From: Leishmania donovani
Taxonomy: Eukaryota; Euglenozoa; Kinetoplastea; Trypanosomatida; Trypanosomatidae
NCBI RefSeq assembly: GCF_000227135.1
Contig: NC_018248.1
Location: 701,638 to 765,517 of the forward strand
Direction: 5' to 3'
DNA length: 63,880 nt
Shown here: piece after piece, positions 37,367 to 46,989 of the stretch
Numbering within the stretch: the first letter of the stretch is position 1
Layout: each line of letters opens with the position of its first letter
Program-made: the position numbers and the translations under genes
The notes under the pieces: model-generated
What the model was told of the DNA's origin: nothing
Databases searched by the model: none
The model's input: only the letters and a program-made list of their open reading frames with translations

Positions 37367-38659
37367 ATGGGCAAGAAGAAGGTTGGAGAGATCCAGCGCA
37401 GCGAGGATTTCTGCATCCCTGCTGGGGATAGGGATGCGAACAGCGCGCTCCCCGCTGAGGAGTGGCCCTTGCTGCTGAAGAACTATGACAAGATGAACGT
37501 CCGCTCTACCCATTTCACGCTGCTGGAGTGCGGCTGGTCACCACTACGCCGCCCCTTAGCCGAGTACATCAAGTACGGCATGATCAACATGGATAAGCCC
37601 TCCAACCCTAGCTCTCACGAGGTTGTCTCCTGGATCAAGCGCATTTTGAAGTGCGACAAGACTGGCCACGCCGGTACACTCGATCCGAAGGTGACTGGTG
37701 CCTTAATCATCTGCACCGACCGTGCCACGCGCTTGGTGAAGTCCCAGCAAAACGCCGGTAAGACGTACATTGGTGTACTGCGCCTCCACGATACGGTGAG
37801 CCAGAAGAAGGTGAACGCTGCTCTCCAGCGGCTTACGGGTCCATGTTTTCAGCGTCCTCCTCTGATCGCGGCAGTGAAACGCCAGCTCCGCATTCGCAAC
37901 ATCTACTCTAACCAACTGATCGAGTATGACAAGCACCGGCACCTGGCCGTGTTCGAGACGCACTGCGAGGCTGGTACGTACATTCGTACCCTTTGCGTGC
38001 ATCTCGGCCTCATCCTCGGCGCTGGTGGCCACATGGAAGAGCTGCGCCGTATCCGCACCGGTGTCATCACCGAGAACGATCACCTCTCCACCATGCACGA
38101 TGTCATGGATGCTCAGTGGCTCTACGAGAATGAGAGGGACGACACATATCTGCGCCGCGTCATCCTGCCATGCGAGTACCTGCTGTCGAACCACAAGCGC
38201 ATCGTCGTGAAGGACTCCGCCGTCAACGCCGTGTGCTATGGCGCGAAGCTGATGATTCCTGGTCTCGCGCGCTTTGACAACGGCATTGAGCGCGACGACG
38301 TTGTGGTGCTGATGACCACGAAGGGTGAGGCCATTGCTCTTGCGTATGCGGAGATGACCACGTCTCAAATGGCTTCCGTTGACCACGGCATCGTTGCGCG
38401 AAGCAAGCGCGTGATCATGGACCGTGACACGTACCCGCGCCGCTGGGGTCTCGGCCCGATCGCCGTGAAGAAGCGTTCGATGATGAAGGACGGCCTCTTG
38501 GACAAGTACGGTCGCCCACAGTCGAATACTCCGCCGGACTGGTTCTACGTCGACTACGGAGGCGTGAAAACCAACGCGGAAGGTGTCCAATACGGTCAGG
38601 CTCCGTCCAAGGTGAGCGGTGTAAAGCGCCAGCGCGTGCCGGACTCTGATGATGATTAG
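37367..38659 (+). CDS. CBF5: Cbf5/dyskerin, catalytic pseudouridine synthase of H/ACA snoRNPs
   Basis: This 430-aa protein starts with ATG at 37367 (M-G-K-K-K). The TruB-type catalytic core K-T-G-H-A-G-T-L-D-P-K-V-T-G (98-111) includes the active-site Asp D106. Other family motifs are I-N-M-D-K-P-S-N-P-S-S-H-E-V (73-86), K-T-Y-I-G-V-L-R-L-H-D and E-A-G-T-Y-I-R-T-L-C-V-H-L-G. A PUA RNA-binding domain follows at about 265-340. The C-terminus is short and ends in an acidic D-S-D-D-D, without the long Lys-rich KKE tail of yeast Cbf5. It guides uridine isomerisation in rRNA and in trypanosomatid spliced-leader and snRNAs. It localises to the nucleolus in other eukaryotes. Confidence 0.97.
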   Translation: MGKKKVGEIQRSEDFCIPAGDRDANSALPAEEWPLLLKNYDKMNVRSTHFTLLECGWSPLRRPLAEYIKYGMINMDKPSNPSSHEVVSWIKRILKCDKTGHAGTLDPKVTGALIICTDRATRLVKSQQNAGKTYIGVLRLHDTVSQKKVNAALQRLTGPCFQRPPLIAAVKRQLRIRNIYSNQLIEYDKHRHLAVFETHCEAGTYIRTLCVHLGLILGAGGHMEELRRIRTGVITENDHLSTMHDVMDAQWLYENERDDTYLRRVILPCEYLLSNHKRIVVKDSAVNAVCYGAKLMIPGLARFDNGIERDDVVVLMTTKGEAIALAYAEMTTSQMASVDHGIVARSKRVIMDRDTYPRRWGLGPIAVKKRSMMKDGLLDKYGRPQSNTPPDWFYVDYGGVKTNAEGVQYGQAPSKVSGVKRQRVPDSDDD

Positions 38660-40056
38660 TGTGCATGTTGTTTTTTTTCCCCGCGTTCCCTGTCCTCTGC
38701 CTTTTTCCACCCCTCGATGATGCGTGGTGAGATGAAGTGTGTGTGCGTGTGCTTGTGGAGGCAGGGGAGAGGAAAAGGAAGGGGTGTTTATGCGGCTACT
38801 TTTGCAAGCACTCGAAGAAAGGCGGTGAGTGGAAGGGGCTTTCTGCTTGCCGAACGTTGATTTATACAGGAGTGTGCGCTTGTTTGTGTGCGCACGTCTG
38901 CGCATGTTTGTGGTGTCTTCGGATTTTGTTCGCTGTGACGCTCAGGTTAATTGAGGCTAATTCTAAACCGCTCTCCGTTTGAGTGTGTGCGTATGCGTGT
39001 GCGTGCGCATTTTCTATCGAGGCGCTGATCGTATTTTTCCTCCTCTTCCTCGTCGTTAAACAGGCTAAACCACCGGAAAAAAAATGAGATGCTCTCGGGA
39101 ACACTGAGCGCTTTCGGTATATGTGTGCATGCCGTCGCCTAAGATGCACCGAAACACGCGCTCTTCACTATGCATTCCCACTTGGGCAGCGTACATTTAG
39201 GCGATCGTCTCAGGCATCCATCTAATGCAAGCACTGCCTTGTCCTCCTCGCAAAGCGCTGAGAAAAAAAGCTGCACTGGAGCTGTGGGCGTTGCGAAATG
39301 AAGCGCGTGAGCGTAGTTGGGTGCAAGTGCGTGCGTGTGTGTGCCGTGCGACGGTGCAGTCTCTTCGCCACCCCTTCTGTTCCCTATCACCGTCGTCCAA
39401 GTCGATGAATGTCTCACACACACAAACGAATGCCGACCTTGGTAGTGGTCTTGTCGGAACAAACACACATGAAAATAGCAAACGGTGTGAAGGAGCTCTC
39501 TACAGTCGCAAATATATATATATATATATCGACAAGCACAGTGTCTGAAGGGACTCTGACTTGTCATCGGGAGCGAGAGAGTGCGCTGCCGTTGCCACAC
39601 GACATTCCATGTGAAATCCCAACGGCGTTCGAACAATGAGCCTACTGATATATGCCGCTGTAGATGCGTCATGACCTCTAAGGCAGGTGCGTCACTATTA
39701 TCCTCGCAGAGACGGGCTCCGCTGGGTGCGGCAGCGTAGTGTGGTGCTCGTACTGGCAACCACGCAAGGAAGGGCAAGCAGCGCTTGGTTGGCGTTTTGT
39801 GCCCACTTTGGTTTGCGTTTGGTTGATGGTGTACTTGATGCGCTTCACTCTTTTAGCACTTTCTTTTCCCTGTTCTTGTGTCTTTTCTTGCTTGCTTGTT
39901 CCTCCGCCTTTACCCACCTTTCGCTGCACATCTCTCTTCCGTTTCATCTCTCTGCGGTTCTACTTCTCCTCTTCAGTGACCCCCTTGTCACTGAATATTG
40001 AACAGTTATTCTTACCAACAAGTACCGAAAGGAATCGAATACGTCCCCGCTTCAAA
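38660..40056. other. Intergenic region
   Basis: About 1.4 kb with GT-rich patches (38736-38750 and 38980-39005), an (AT)n tract at 39512-39529, and a pyrimidine-rich run at 39840-39980 that serves as the splice signal for the gamma subunit gene. No gene recognised. Confidence 0.55.
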
Positions 40057-40968
40057 ATGTCTGGCAGACTTCGTCTCTACAAGGAGAAGCTGGAAGGCTA
40101 CAACCGCTTCTACTCCATTGTGAAGACGATCAAGATGGTGACGATGGCCAAGTTCCGCCAGGCGCAGGTGCGGATCAAGACGCGTGACTACACGCTTCGC
40201 TATACCGAGAAGGCTTTTAGCAAGCCGGGCCAGCTTGTCGGGGACTCGCCGCAGGCTAAGACCATCTACATCCCCGTCATGACGAACCGTGGCTCGTGCG
40301 GTGCTCTCAATAGCAACGTTGTGAAGGCGATCGACAGCGTTGCCTCTAGCCGCGCCTACCTCATGCCCCTCGGCAAGAGGGGTATCGAGTCGCTCTCGAA
40401 GCTGTACCCGTCCTCCTTCCGAATGGGCATCGTCAACGACATGCACGAGCCGATGCACTTCGCGTACGCCACGTACGTCTGGGAGAACGCGCAGCAACTG
40501 TGCCCCGAGGCCGACCGCGTCCACGTCATTTTTCACCGCTGTGTGAGCGCTGGCTCGCAGAAGCAGTGCTACTACAACATCCCCTCCTACGAGAAGTGGA
40601 GGGAGGATCTGGCTGACGCCTCCAGCACGGAGAACCAGAAGAGTCGTTACCTCTTTGCCAACACGCTTCTGAACGAGGACGAGCAGATGATTCGCGACTT
40701 CTACGACTTCCACGCGACCCTGGCCATCCTGAACGCGGTGTGCGAGAACGAGCTCTCGGAGCAGGCCGCGCGTCTGGTCGCTGTGGAAGGTCAGCTGTCG
40801 AACATCAGCACGCTACAGCAGAAGACCAGCTCCTTGTACAACAAAACTCGCCAGAGCAGCATTACTTCGTCGCTGATCGAGATTATCTCCGCCATGACGT
40901 CGCTCGAGGGTAACGCGGCGAAGGGCGTGCAGCGGACAAACTTCTGGGAGGGTGCGCGCACGATGTGA
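40057..40968 (+). CDS. Mitochondrial F1-ATPase gamma subunit
   Basis: This 303-aa protein starts with ATG at 40057 (M-S-G-R-L-R-L-Y-K-E-K-L); the longer frame upstream is not needed. The N-terminal helix contains the gamma-subunit pattern I-V-K-T-I-K-M-V-T-M-A-K-F-R-Q-A (residues 21-36). The C-terminal helix pair holds L-Y-N-K-T-R-Q-S-S-I-T-S-S-L-I-E-I-I-S (cf. Y-N-R-x-R-Q-A-x-I-T-x-E-L-x-E-I). The middle has S-C-G-A-L-N-S-N-V, the counterpart of 'GLCGGLN'. Gamma is the rotating shaft of the F1 motor that couples proton flow to ATP synthesis. A cleavable presequence is not obvious, as is often the case for trypanosomatid mitochondrial proteins. Confidence 0.96.
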   Translation: MSGRLRLYKEKLEGYNRFYSIVKTIKMVTMAKFRQAQVRIKTRDYTLRYTEKAFSKPGQLVGDSPQAKTIYIPVMTNRGSCGALNSNVVKAIDSVASSRAYLMPLGKRGIESLSKLYPSSFRMGIVNDMHEPMHFAYATYVWENAQQLCPEADRVHVIFHRCVSAGSQKQCYYNIPSYEKWREDLADASSTENQKSRYLFANTLLNEDEQMIRDFYDFHATLAILNAVCENELSEQAARLVAVEGQLSNISTLQQKTSSLYNKTRQSSITSSLIEIISAMTSLEGNAAKGVQRTNFWEGARTM

Positions 40969-41887
40969 GCGGTGCACGACGCAGTACCGGCACCTAGAGT
41001 GATGGACCTCGCCCTCCCCCAAATCTGCGCGCGTCCGATTTGCAGAGTGCGTTTCCTCTGTTGTAGCGAGTCTCGTGTGTCGAGGTTGTTTCTCTTTAGT
41101 TTTCTCGTAACATCAGTGTGTCTTCCTCCCTCTTCGAGGGAGGGAAGGCACACTTGCACGGTCCACTCCGCCCGCACACACCGAGAGAAGTACCATTTAG
41201 CACTTTTTTTCGTTTTCCTAAGAGTATCGGCGTGATGCCGCATTACGTATTGGTAGGAGCTAAACCCCTCACGAAAGGAAGAGCTAATGCGGAAAGAACA
41301 AAACGGAGCGCGTGTCGCTGATCCCCCCTCTCTCCGCCCCTGGAGCACTCCTTGTGCGCTGCTTGCTCAGCATTTCCTTTGTGTGGAAGCGGGCTTAGGG
41401 GGCCGTGTGCGCAAGACTCTGGCGGATCGCTGCGCCTGACCTACACTGAGCACCTTTAGCGGCTGCTGGATGCAGCGCCCCTTGCCTGAACGTATGCCGC
41501 TCTGCCTGCCTCTCGCTGTCCTCTCACTGTCTTCAAGAAGATGATTGTGACAGTGTCGGTGGCGAGAGTGCTGGACGAGGGAGAGCTGTATGTCCTTTTC
41601 TGCCCTGCTCCGTTTCAGGTGGGACCGAATATGGGAGAGGCAAGTAGAGGGGAGTGGACAGGGTGAGAGAGCCGTCTCGTCAAAGCAGCGCGTCTCCCTT
41701 CGCTTCCTGCGCACAGATGCCTTCCTCCGACCCACCTGCGCGTGTGCACGTGCCTCGACGTAAGACTACCTGCCTCTGCATCTTATCATTCTCGCGGTCG
41801 TCCCCACCGTTGTGGTTCTCTCTTCTACAAACCCCGCGCTGGGGCTAACTTAACCTCTACCCTTCCAACGCACATCAACAGGTTCCA
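40969..41887. other. Intergenic region
   Basis: About 920 bp, pyrimidine-rich towards S6 (41800-41870), with an AG at 41880-41881 only a few nucleotides before the S6 ATG. No gene seen. Confidence 0.55.
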
Positions 41888-42618
41888 ATGAAGCTCAACA
41901 TCGCGTACCCCCGCAACGGGACGGTGAAGCAGTTCGAGATCTCGGACGAGGTGCTCCGCCGCGTGCAGCTGCAGGACTATCGCCTCGGCAACGAGGTGGA
42001 CGGCGCCATCTTTGGCAGCGAGTTCAAGGGCTACATCTTCCGGCTGCGCGGTGGCTCGGACAAGGATGGTTTCCCGATGGTCCCTGGCGTGCTCGCCTCC
42101 AGCCGTGTGTCGCTGCTGGTGAAGCGCGGTGCAATCGGCTTCAACACCTTCCGCGGCTACCAGGNNNNNNNNNNNNNNNNNNNNNNNNNNNNNNNNNNNN
42201 NNNNNNNNNNNNNNNNNNNNNNNNNNNNNNNNNNNNNNNNNNNNNNNNNNNNNNNNNNNNNNNNNNNNNNNNNNNNNNNNNNNNNNNNNNNNNNNNNNNN
42301 NNNNNNNNNNNNNNNNNNNNNNNNNNNNNNNNNNNNNNNNNNNNNNNNNNNNNNNNNNNNNNNNNNNNNNNNNNNNNNNNNNNNNNNNTGAAGGCCCCGA
42401 AGATCCAGCGTCTGATCACGCCAAGGGTCAAGTCCCGCCGTGCCAAGAAGGCCAAGGACGCCATCGCCAAGGTGCGCGCGTCTGCCGCTGAGCGCCGTGA
42501 GTACCTGCGCCTCATCGCCTCAAACCGCCGTGCGCTGCGCCAGCGTGACCACTCCAAGAAGCACACCCAGAAGGTGCACGCCCAGCGCGCTGAGGTGGCC
42601 GCATTCCAGAAGAAGTAG
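41888..42618 (+). CDS. RPS6: 40S ribosomal protein S6 (eS6), interrupted by a sequence gap
   Basis: The 5' part encodes residues 1-92 (M-K-L-N-I-A-Y-P ... G-F-N-T-F-R-G-Y-Q), including the typical F-K-G-Y-I-F-R-L-R-G-G-S-D-K-D-G-F-P-M. The 3' part from 42391 encodes 75 residues (K-A-P-K-I-Q-R-L-I-T-P-R ...) ending at the TAG at 42616-42618. A 224-N gap (42165-42388) removes the middle. The two coding parts are in frame only if the true gap is a multiple of three, which 224 is not, so the gap size is an estimate. Compared with the 249-aa human protein, about 80 residues are missing. eS6 is a core small-subunit protein. The Ser-rich regulatory tail of animal S6 is absent: the C-terminus here ends A-A-F-Q-K-K. 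Confidence 0.95.
42165..42388. other. Assembly gap (224 N) within S6
   Basis: Unlike the four 99-N gaps, this one has no flanking duplication and lies inside a gene that needs the missing residues. It is a real gap with an estimated, inexact length. Confidence 0.9.
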
Positions 42619-43530
42619 GCTGCCTTCCACTGAAGCGCGCACACAGACCGACGGACACAACCACCCCTCTCTTTTTTCTTCCCTTTTTTACTTTTCATTT
42701 CCTCTGAAGCAAACAAGCAAACAAACAACAGCAAGCGCAACGCTGAGAGTCACAGCGGGGCATCGACCTCTCACAGTCGCGGCAGCGGTGTGAAGTGCGC
42801 AGACGTGCACGACGATGCTCTCAAATGGACGGAGGATTGCTTCGTGTGTGTGTGTGTTTCGCACCTCGAAGGTGAGACAGAATGCAGAGAAGGGATAGGC
42901 GAGGGGCCAGGGGCGGCGCTGGAGAGGGTGGTCCTGTGCAGGTGGGAGGGACGAAACAGACGCGAGTTGTCGCTTTACCTCTTTTCTTTTCACTCTCTTT
43001 CCACTCACTTCTGCCATGCCGTACCTCGCCGTTGGTAGCTTACACACATGCACACATCAGTGCGCACCCCGGTCCAACGCATCCCCCTTCTCTGTTTTGA
43101 AGACACGGATAGCTGAGAAAACGAACAAGCAACACACCTCTCTCAAGGTTGCTCCTTGGCTGCACCGCCCATGCACCCACTTCTCCCCTCTCTGCACTTT
43201 CTCTTCCCTCTTTCATCACCATTCAGGACTCTCTCCGAGCTATTGTCGATGGGATAAACAAACCACAAAAAATACGTTCCCTCTCTGCCTTCCCTTCCGT
43301 GACGGTTGCCTTCATTCTGCATGGGCCCGCACTCAACCTCCTCCAACTCCACTCCTACGCCCTCCTTCGCCTCTACCCCCTTTCCTTCTCACACAGAGAG
43401 CAGCTCTCTGATCTCGTGGCTTCTCTTCATTCCCCTCTTTCCCTACTCTCCTTTCGTGTAAAAACTTCCACGGTTGCTCCGCATCTGTCGGCTGCTTTTT
43501 GATCTTGCAAAGAAATCAACTCCTTCAGCC
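42619..43530. other. Intergenic region
   Basis: About 910 bp, strongly pyrimidine-rich from 43180 to 43500, ahead of the first proteolipid gene. It contains a GT patch near 42843-42860. No gene seen. Confidence 0.55.
43511..43512 (+). promoter_or_regulatory. Predicted spliced-leader acceptor AG (proteolipid gene A)
   Basis: The AG at 43511-43512 follows a long pyrimidine-rich region and precedes the ATG at 43531 by 18 nt. It lies just outside the 598-bp block shared with the second gene, which begins at 43519. Confidence 0.45.
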
Positions 43531-44094
43531 ATGAAGTACCAAATCGCAAGTGTCGTGGCCGCTGCCGCGCTGTTCGGCGGCGCCGCTGCTGTGTCGTGCA
43601 GCGACAAGTACCCGCAGTCGTCCGCGTTCTTCGGCTCGATGGGTTGCGCGTCCGCGCTGATATTTGCCAACCTGGGCTCTGCCTACGGCACGGCGAAGTC
43701 CGGCGTCGGCGTTGCGCACCTGGGCATCCTGCACGCCGAACGCATCATGCGTGGCATCGTTCCGGTAGTCATGGCTGGCATCCTTGGTATCTACGGGCTG
43801 ATCGTGTCCGTGATCATCAACAACAACATCAAGGCGGACGACAACTCGTACTCCGCGTTTGCGGGCTACTTGCACTTTGGCGCTGGTCTGGCCGCCGGCC
43901 TGTCGTCTCTTGCGGCCGGCCTGTCGATCGGGATTGCGGGCGATGCGTCTGTGCGCGCGTACGGCAAGCAGGAGAAGATCTTTGTCGCCATGATTCTGAT
44001 GCTGATTTTTGCGGAGGCTCTGGGCCTGTACGGCCTGATCATCGCGCTTCTGATGAACAACACGGCTGGCAAGGTGGCTGCTGGTTGTCAGTAA
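43531..44094 (+). CDS. V-type ATPase proteolipid subunit c, copy A
   Basis: This 187-aa protein starts with ATG at 43531. It has an N-terminal hydrophobic segment (about 5-22), followed by four transmembrane helices arranged as two related hairpins, the V-ATPase c-subunit pattern. Helix 2 carries G-T-A-K-S-G-V-G. The proton-carrying Glu is in the last helix (L-I-F-A-E-A-L-G-L-Y-G-L-I). The segment G-I-A-G-D-A-S-V-R-A-Y between the last two helices is also family-typical. The c-ring carries protons through the membrane sector of the vacuolar ATPase, which acidifies acidocalcisomes and endosomes. The extra N-terminal segment may be a signal sequence. The coding sequence is identical by eye to the second copy. 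Confidence 0.96.
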   Translation: MKYQIASVVAAAALFGGAAAVSCSDKYPQSSAFFGSMGCASALIFANLGSAYGTAKSGVGVAHLGILHAERIMRGIVPVVMAGILGIYGLIVSVIINNNIKADDNSYSAFAGYLHFGAGLAAGLSSLAAGLSIGIAGDASVRAYGKQEKIFVAMILMLIFAEALGLYGLIIALLMNNTAGKVAAGCQ

Positions 44095-45633
44095 GCGTAG
44101 CAGCTGGTATGTGTATTGCTGCGCAGCGTGTGTTTCGTGCTCGCTTTTCCATGACCGCTGATGTGGGTTCGTGTCGCTCTGTCTCAAGTGTTAGTGTGCC
44201 TTTGAGCGCACACAAGGGTGCGCTGTGCATGACCGGCATCTCTCTTCCTCTGTTGGTGGGTATTTGGGTACGCGAGTGATAGCGATGGTGATGCTGCGAT
44301 ACATTAAATGACATTATGTTTTTTCGGCAGTGCTAGTTTTGTCGGTCACACCCGTCGTCCCTGCTCACTCCTGGCCGTTTCCAGCCACCCCTACAGCGGG
44401 TCTCTCTCGTTGCCATTGCACACGATGTGTTCTGACACAAGAAGAGGAGCGACAACCACACATGCGTCGGTAGGCAGGCAGACGGCGGCCCACTGACGTG
44501 TACGTGTGTTCTTTAATCTCTCTATATCTCTTTTTCTTTTTGGTGGTGAAAGGAAGAAAAGAATGCCTTAATGTGCTTCGATGTCGGTTTTTTTTTGTGG
44601 ATTGTGTGCTCCCTTGGTGGCTTCTCTCGGTCTTCAATCCACCACCACCTCTTTGTCCTTTCCCCCCTTTTTACGCAACGTGCCGATCGTACAGAATGGA
44701 AGAGAGAGGGGAGACAAGAGGGGAAAGGGAGGCGAAGGGGACGAAAACGGGGATGAAGAGACGCGCACGTAAAGAAGGTACGCGTGTGTGTGGCTAAGTA
44801 TGGCCCTCGCTCTCTCCCTCTCTTTGTGGCTATTTTATTCCTCTTGTTGGTTGTCGTTGTGTGTGTGTTTGCCAACAATATTTATCGTACTAGCTTCTAT
44901 CTAGGAGTCGGTGCCTCTCGTGTACGTTTTATGGGCTGTTGGCGTCTACATCTCGCCCTCTCTATTTTTGTTCTCCATTCGAATGACCGAAGTAGGCAAA
45001 CGAAACGAGATGCGAAGAAAAAGCAGAAAACAACGGAGGGGTATACGCACGCATACAGGAACACGTGAGGTGTGCCTTGGTGGGGCATGATGTATCTGTT
45101 GCAAAGTGAACGAGACGCTTAGTCTAAGTATACAACCAGGTAGAGGCGGATACACATACACACACGCACACCTACTTACATACACGTACACTCGCGCCTG
45201 AGCAGCCGACGCACGTTGTGCACCTACTCGTCCTGGACACACGCTTTCGTCCTGGTGGGCGTCCTGAGTGTTGAGTAGAGAAGCCTCTGTGGCTGGAAAT
45301 AGAATTGAGCACATGTGTGCCTCTTTTTCAGCCACTCCCCGAGGCTGGCTTCTTCTCTCTCCGCGTGTGACGCGTCTCTTGTGTGCTCACTCCTCCTCAT
45401 GTAAGCGCACTCTCCCCCTCTTTGTGCGTGTATTTATTCTCTCCCCTTCGCTTCCTTCACCTTTATGCGTTCTAATACCCTTTGGGCCACGCGGTCGTTC
45501 AGTTTGTCTTAGTAGTCTGGCACCGCCTCGCTTCCCCTCTCTGCCCTTTTAAGTGGTACTTGAGCATATCAGCTTCCACAGCAATATACACGCATACGCT
45601 CACACGTCGTATAGAAGGTCGACTCCTTCAGCC
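44095..45633. other. Intergenic region between proteolipid genes
   Basis: About 1.54 kb. The first 22 bases belong to the block shared with copy B; after that the sequence is unrelated to the flanks of copy B. It includes CT-rich and T-rich tracts (44515-44545 and 45400-45550). Short ORFs are not convincing. Confidence 0.55.
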
Positions 45634-45950
45634 ATGAAGTACCAAATCGCAAGTGTCGTGGCCGCTGCCGCGCTGTTCGGCGGCGCCGCTGCTGTGTCGT
45701 GCAGCGACAAGTACCCGCAGTCGTCCGCGTTCTTCGGCTCGATGGGTTGCGCGTCCGCGCTGATATTTGCCAACCTGGGCTCTGCCTACGGCACGGCGAA
45801 GTCCGGCGTCGGCGTTGCGCACCTGGGCATCCTGCACGCCGAACGCATCATGCGTGGCATCGTTCCGGTAGTCATGGCTGGCATCCTTGGTATCTACGGG
45901 CTGATCGTGTCCGTGATCATCAACAACAACATCAAGGCGGACGACAACTC
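45634..45950 (+). pseudogene. V-ATPase proteolipid copy B, 5' part ending at an assembly gap
   Basis: The first 317 nt of a proteolipid coding sequence (through D-D-N), identical to copy A and with its own upstream region. It stops at the 99-N gap (45951-46049). The 329 bp before the gap (45622-45950) recur exactly at 46050-46378. This fragment is most simply the 5' contig end of the same gene that continues after the gap, not a separate truncated gene. Confidence 0.8.
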
Positions 45951-46049
45951 NNNNNNNNNNNNNNNNNNNNNNNNNNNNNNNNNNNNNNNNNNNNNNNNNN
46001 NNNNNNNNNNNNNNNNNNNNNNNNNNNNNNNNNNNNNNNNNNNNNNNNN
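45951..46049. other. Assembly gap (99 N) flanked by a 329-bp exact duplication
   Basis: Sequence 45622-45950 equals 46050-46378. The right contig starts exactly at the left border of the block shared by the two proteolipid genes, as expected when an assembler breaks at a repeat edge. Confidence 0.88.
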
Positions 46050-46061
46050 ACTCCTTCAGCC

Positions 46062-46625
46062 ATGAAGTACCAAATCGCAAGTGTCGTGGCCGCTGCCGCG
46101 CTGTTCGGCGGCGCCGCTGCTGTGTCGTGCAGCGACAAGTACCCGCAGTCGTCCGCGTTCTTCGGCTCGATGGGTTGCGCGTCCGCGCTGATATTTGCCA
46201 ACCTGGGCTCTGCCTACGGCACGGCGAAGTCCGGCGTCGGCGTTGCGCACCTGGGCATCCTGCACGCCGAACGCATCATGCGTGGCATCGTTCCGGTAGT
46301 CATGGCTGGCATCCTTGGTATCTACGGGCTGATCGTGTCCGTGATCATCAACAACAACATCAAGGCGGACGACAACTCGTACTCCGCGTTTGCGGGCTAC
46401 TTGCACTTTGGCGCTGGTCTGGCCGCCGGCCTGTCGTCTCTTGCGGCCGGCCTGTCGATCGGGATTGCGGGCGATGCGTCTGTGCGCGCGTACGGCAAGC
46501 AGGAGAAGATCTTTGTCGCCATGATTCTGATGCTGATTTTTGCGGAGGCTCTGGGCCTGTACGGCCTGATCATCGCGCTTCTGATGAACAACACGGCTGG
46601 CAAGGTGGCTGCTGGTTGTCAGTAA
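46062..46625 (+). CDS. V-type ATPase proteolipid subunit c, copy B (main body)
   Basis: A complete 187-aa frame identical in protein sequence to copy A (see 43531-44094 for motifs). It is followed by a 3' flank that differs from copy A after the first 22 bases. If the flanking overlaps are collapsed, its true upstream region is that at 45553-45633 and its true downstream region starts at 46990. That would make it the second and last gene of a two-gene tandem array, each copy with its own splice signals and 3'UTR. This layout could allow different expression of an identical product. Confidence 0.92.
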   Translation: MKYQIASVVAAAALFGGAAAVSCSDKYPQSSAFFGSMGCASALIFANLGSAYGTAKSGVGVAHLGILHAERIMRGIVPVVMAGILGIYGLIVSVIINNNIKADDNSYSAFAGYLHFGAGLAAGLSSLAAGLSIGIAGDASVRAYGKQEKIFVAMILMLIFAEALGLYGLIIALLMNNTAGKVAAGCQ

Positions 46626-46740
46626 GCATAGCAGCTGGTATGTGTATGAGTCTGCTCAACGGAGACCAGTTTAGTGCAGGTTGTCTACCGAGAGCTCCCT
46701 CTGCGTATAATGCAATCAGGAAGTGTCCATGAAGGCATGC
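46626..46740. other. 3' flank of proteolipid copy B, left contig end
   Basis: This 115-bp flank recurs exactly at 46990-47104. It is part of the 265-bp duplication around the following gap. Confidence 0.85.
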
Positions 46741-46839
46741 NNNNNNNNNNNNNNNNNNNNNNNNNNNNNNNNNNNNNNNNNNNNNNNNNNNNNNNNNNNN
46801 NNNNNNNNNNNNNNNNNNNNNNNNNNNNNNNNNNNNNNN
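46741..46839. other. Assembly gap (99 N) flanked by a 265-bp exact duplication
   Basis: Sequence 46476-46740 equals 46840-47104, covering the last 150 nt of the proteolipid gene and 115 nt of its 3' flank. It is an unmerged contig overlap. Confidence 0.88.
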
Positions 46840-46989
46840 GCGTCTGTGCGCGCGTACGGCAAGCAGGAGAAGATCTTTGTCGCCATGATTCTGATGCTGA
46901 TTTTTGCGGAGGCTCTGGGCCTGTACGGCCTGATCATCGCGCTTCTGATGAACAACACGGCTGGCAAGGTGGCTGCTGGTTGTCAGTAA
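46840..46989 (+). pseudogene. V-ATPase proteolipid 3' fragment (assembly duplicate of copy B)
   Basis: The last 49 codons plus stop of the proteolipid gene, identical to 46476-46625 and with the identical 3' flank. It is probably the same gene end seen twice rather than a broken extra copy. Confidence 0.8.

Noticed and set aside
37703..38905. 400-codon minus-strand ORF opposite Cbf5
   Set aside because: It is a shadow of the highly conserved Cbf5 frame on a GC-rich strand, with His/Val/Arg-rich composition, antisense to the polycistron.
43531..46989. Four tandem V-ATPase proteolipid copies
   Set aside because: Exact duplications at both gap edges show that the partial copies are contig overlaps of one gene. 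Only two genes are supported.
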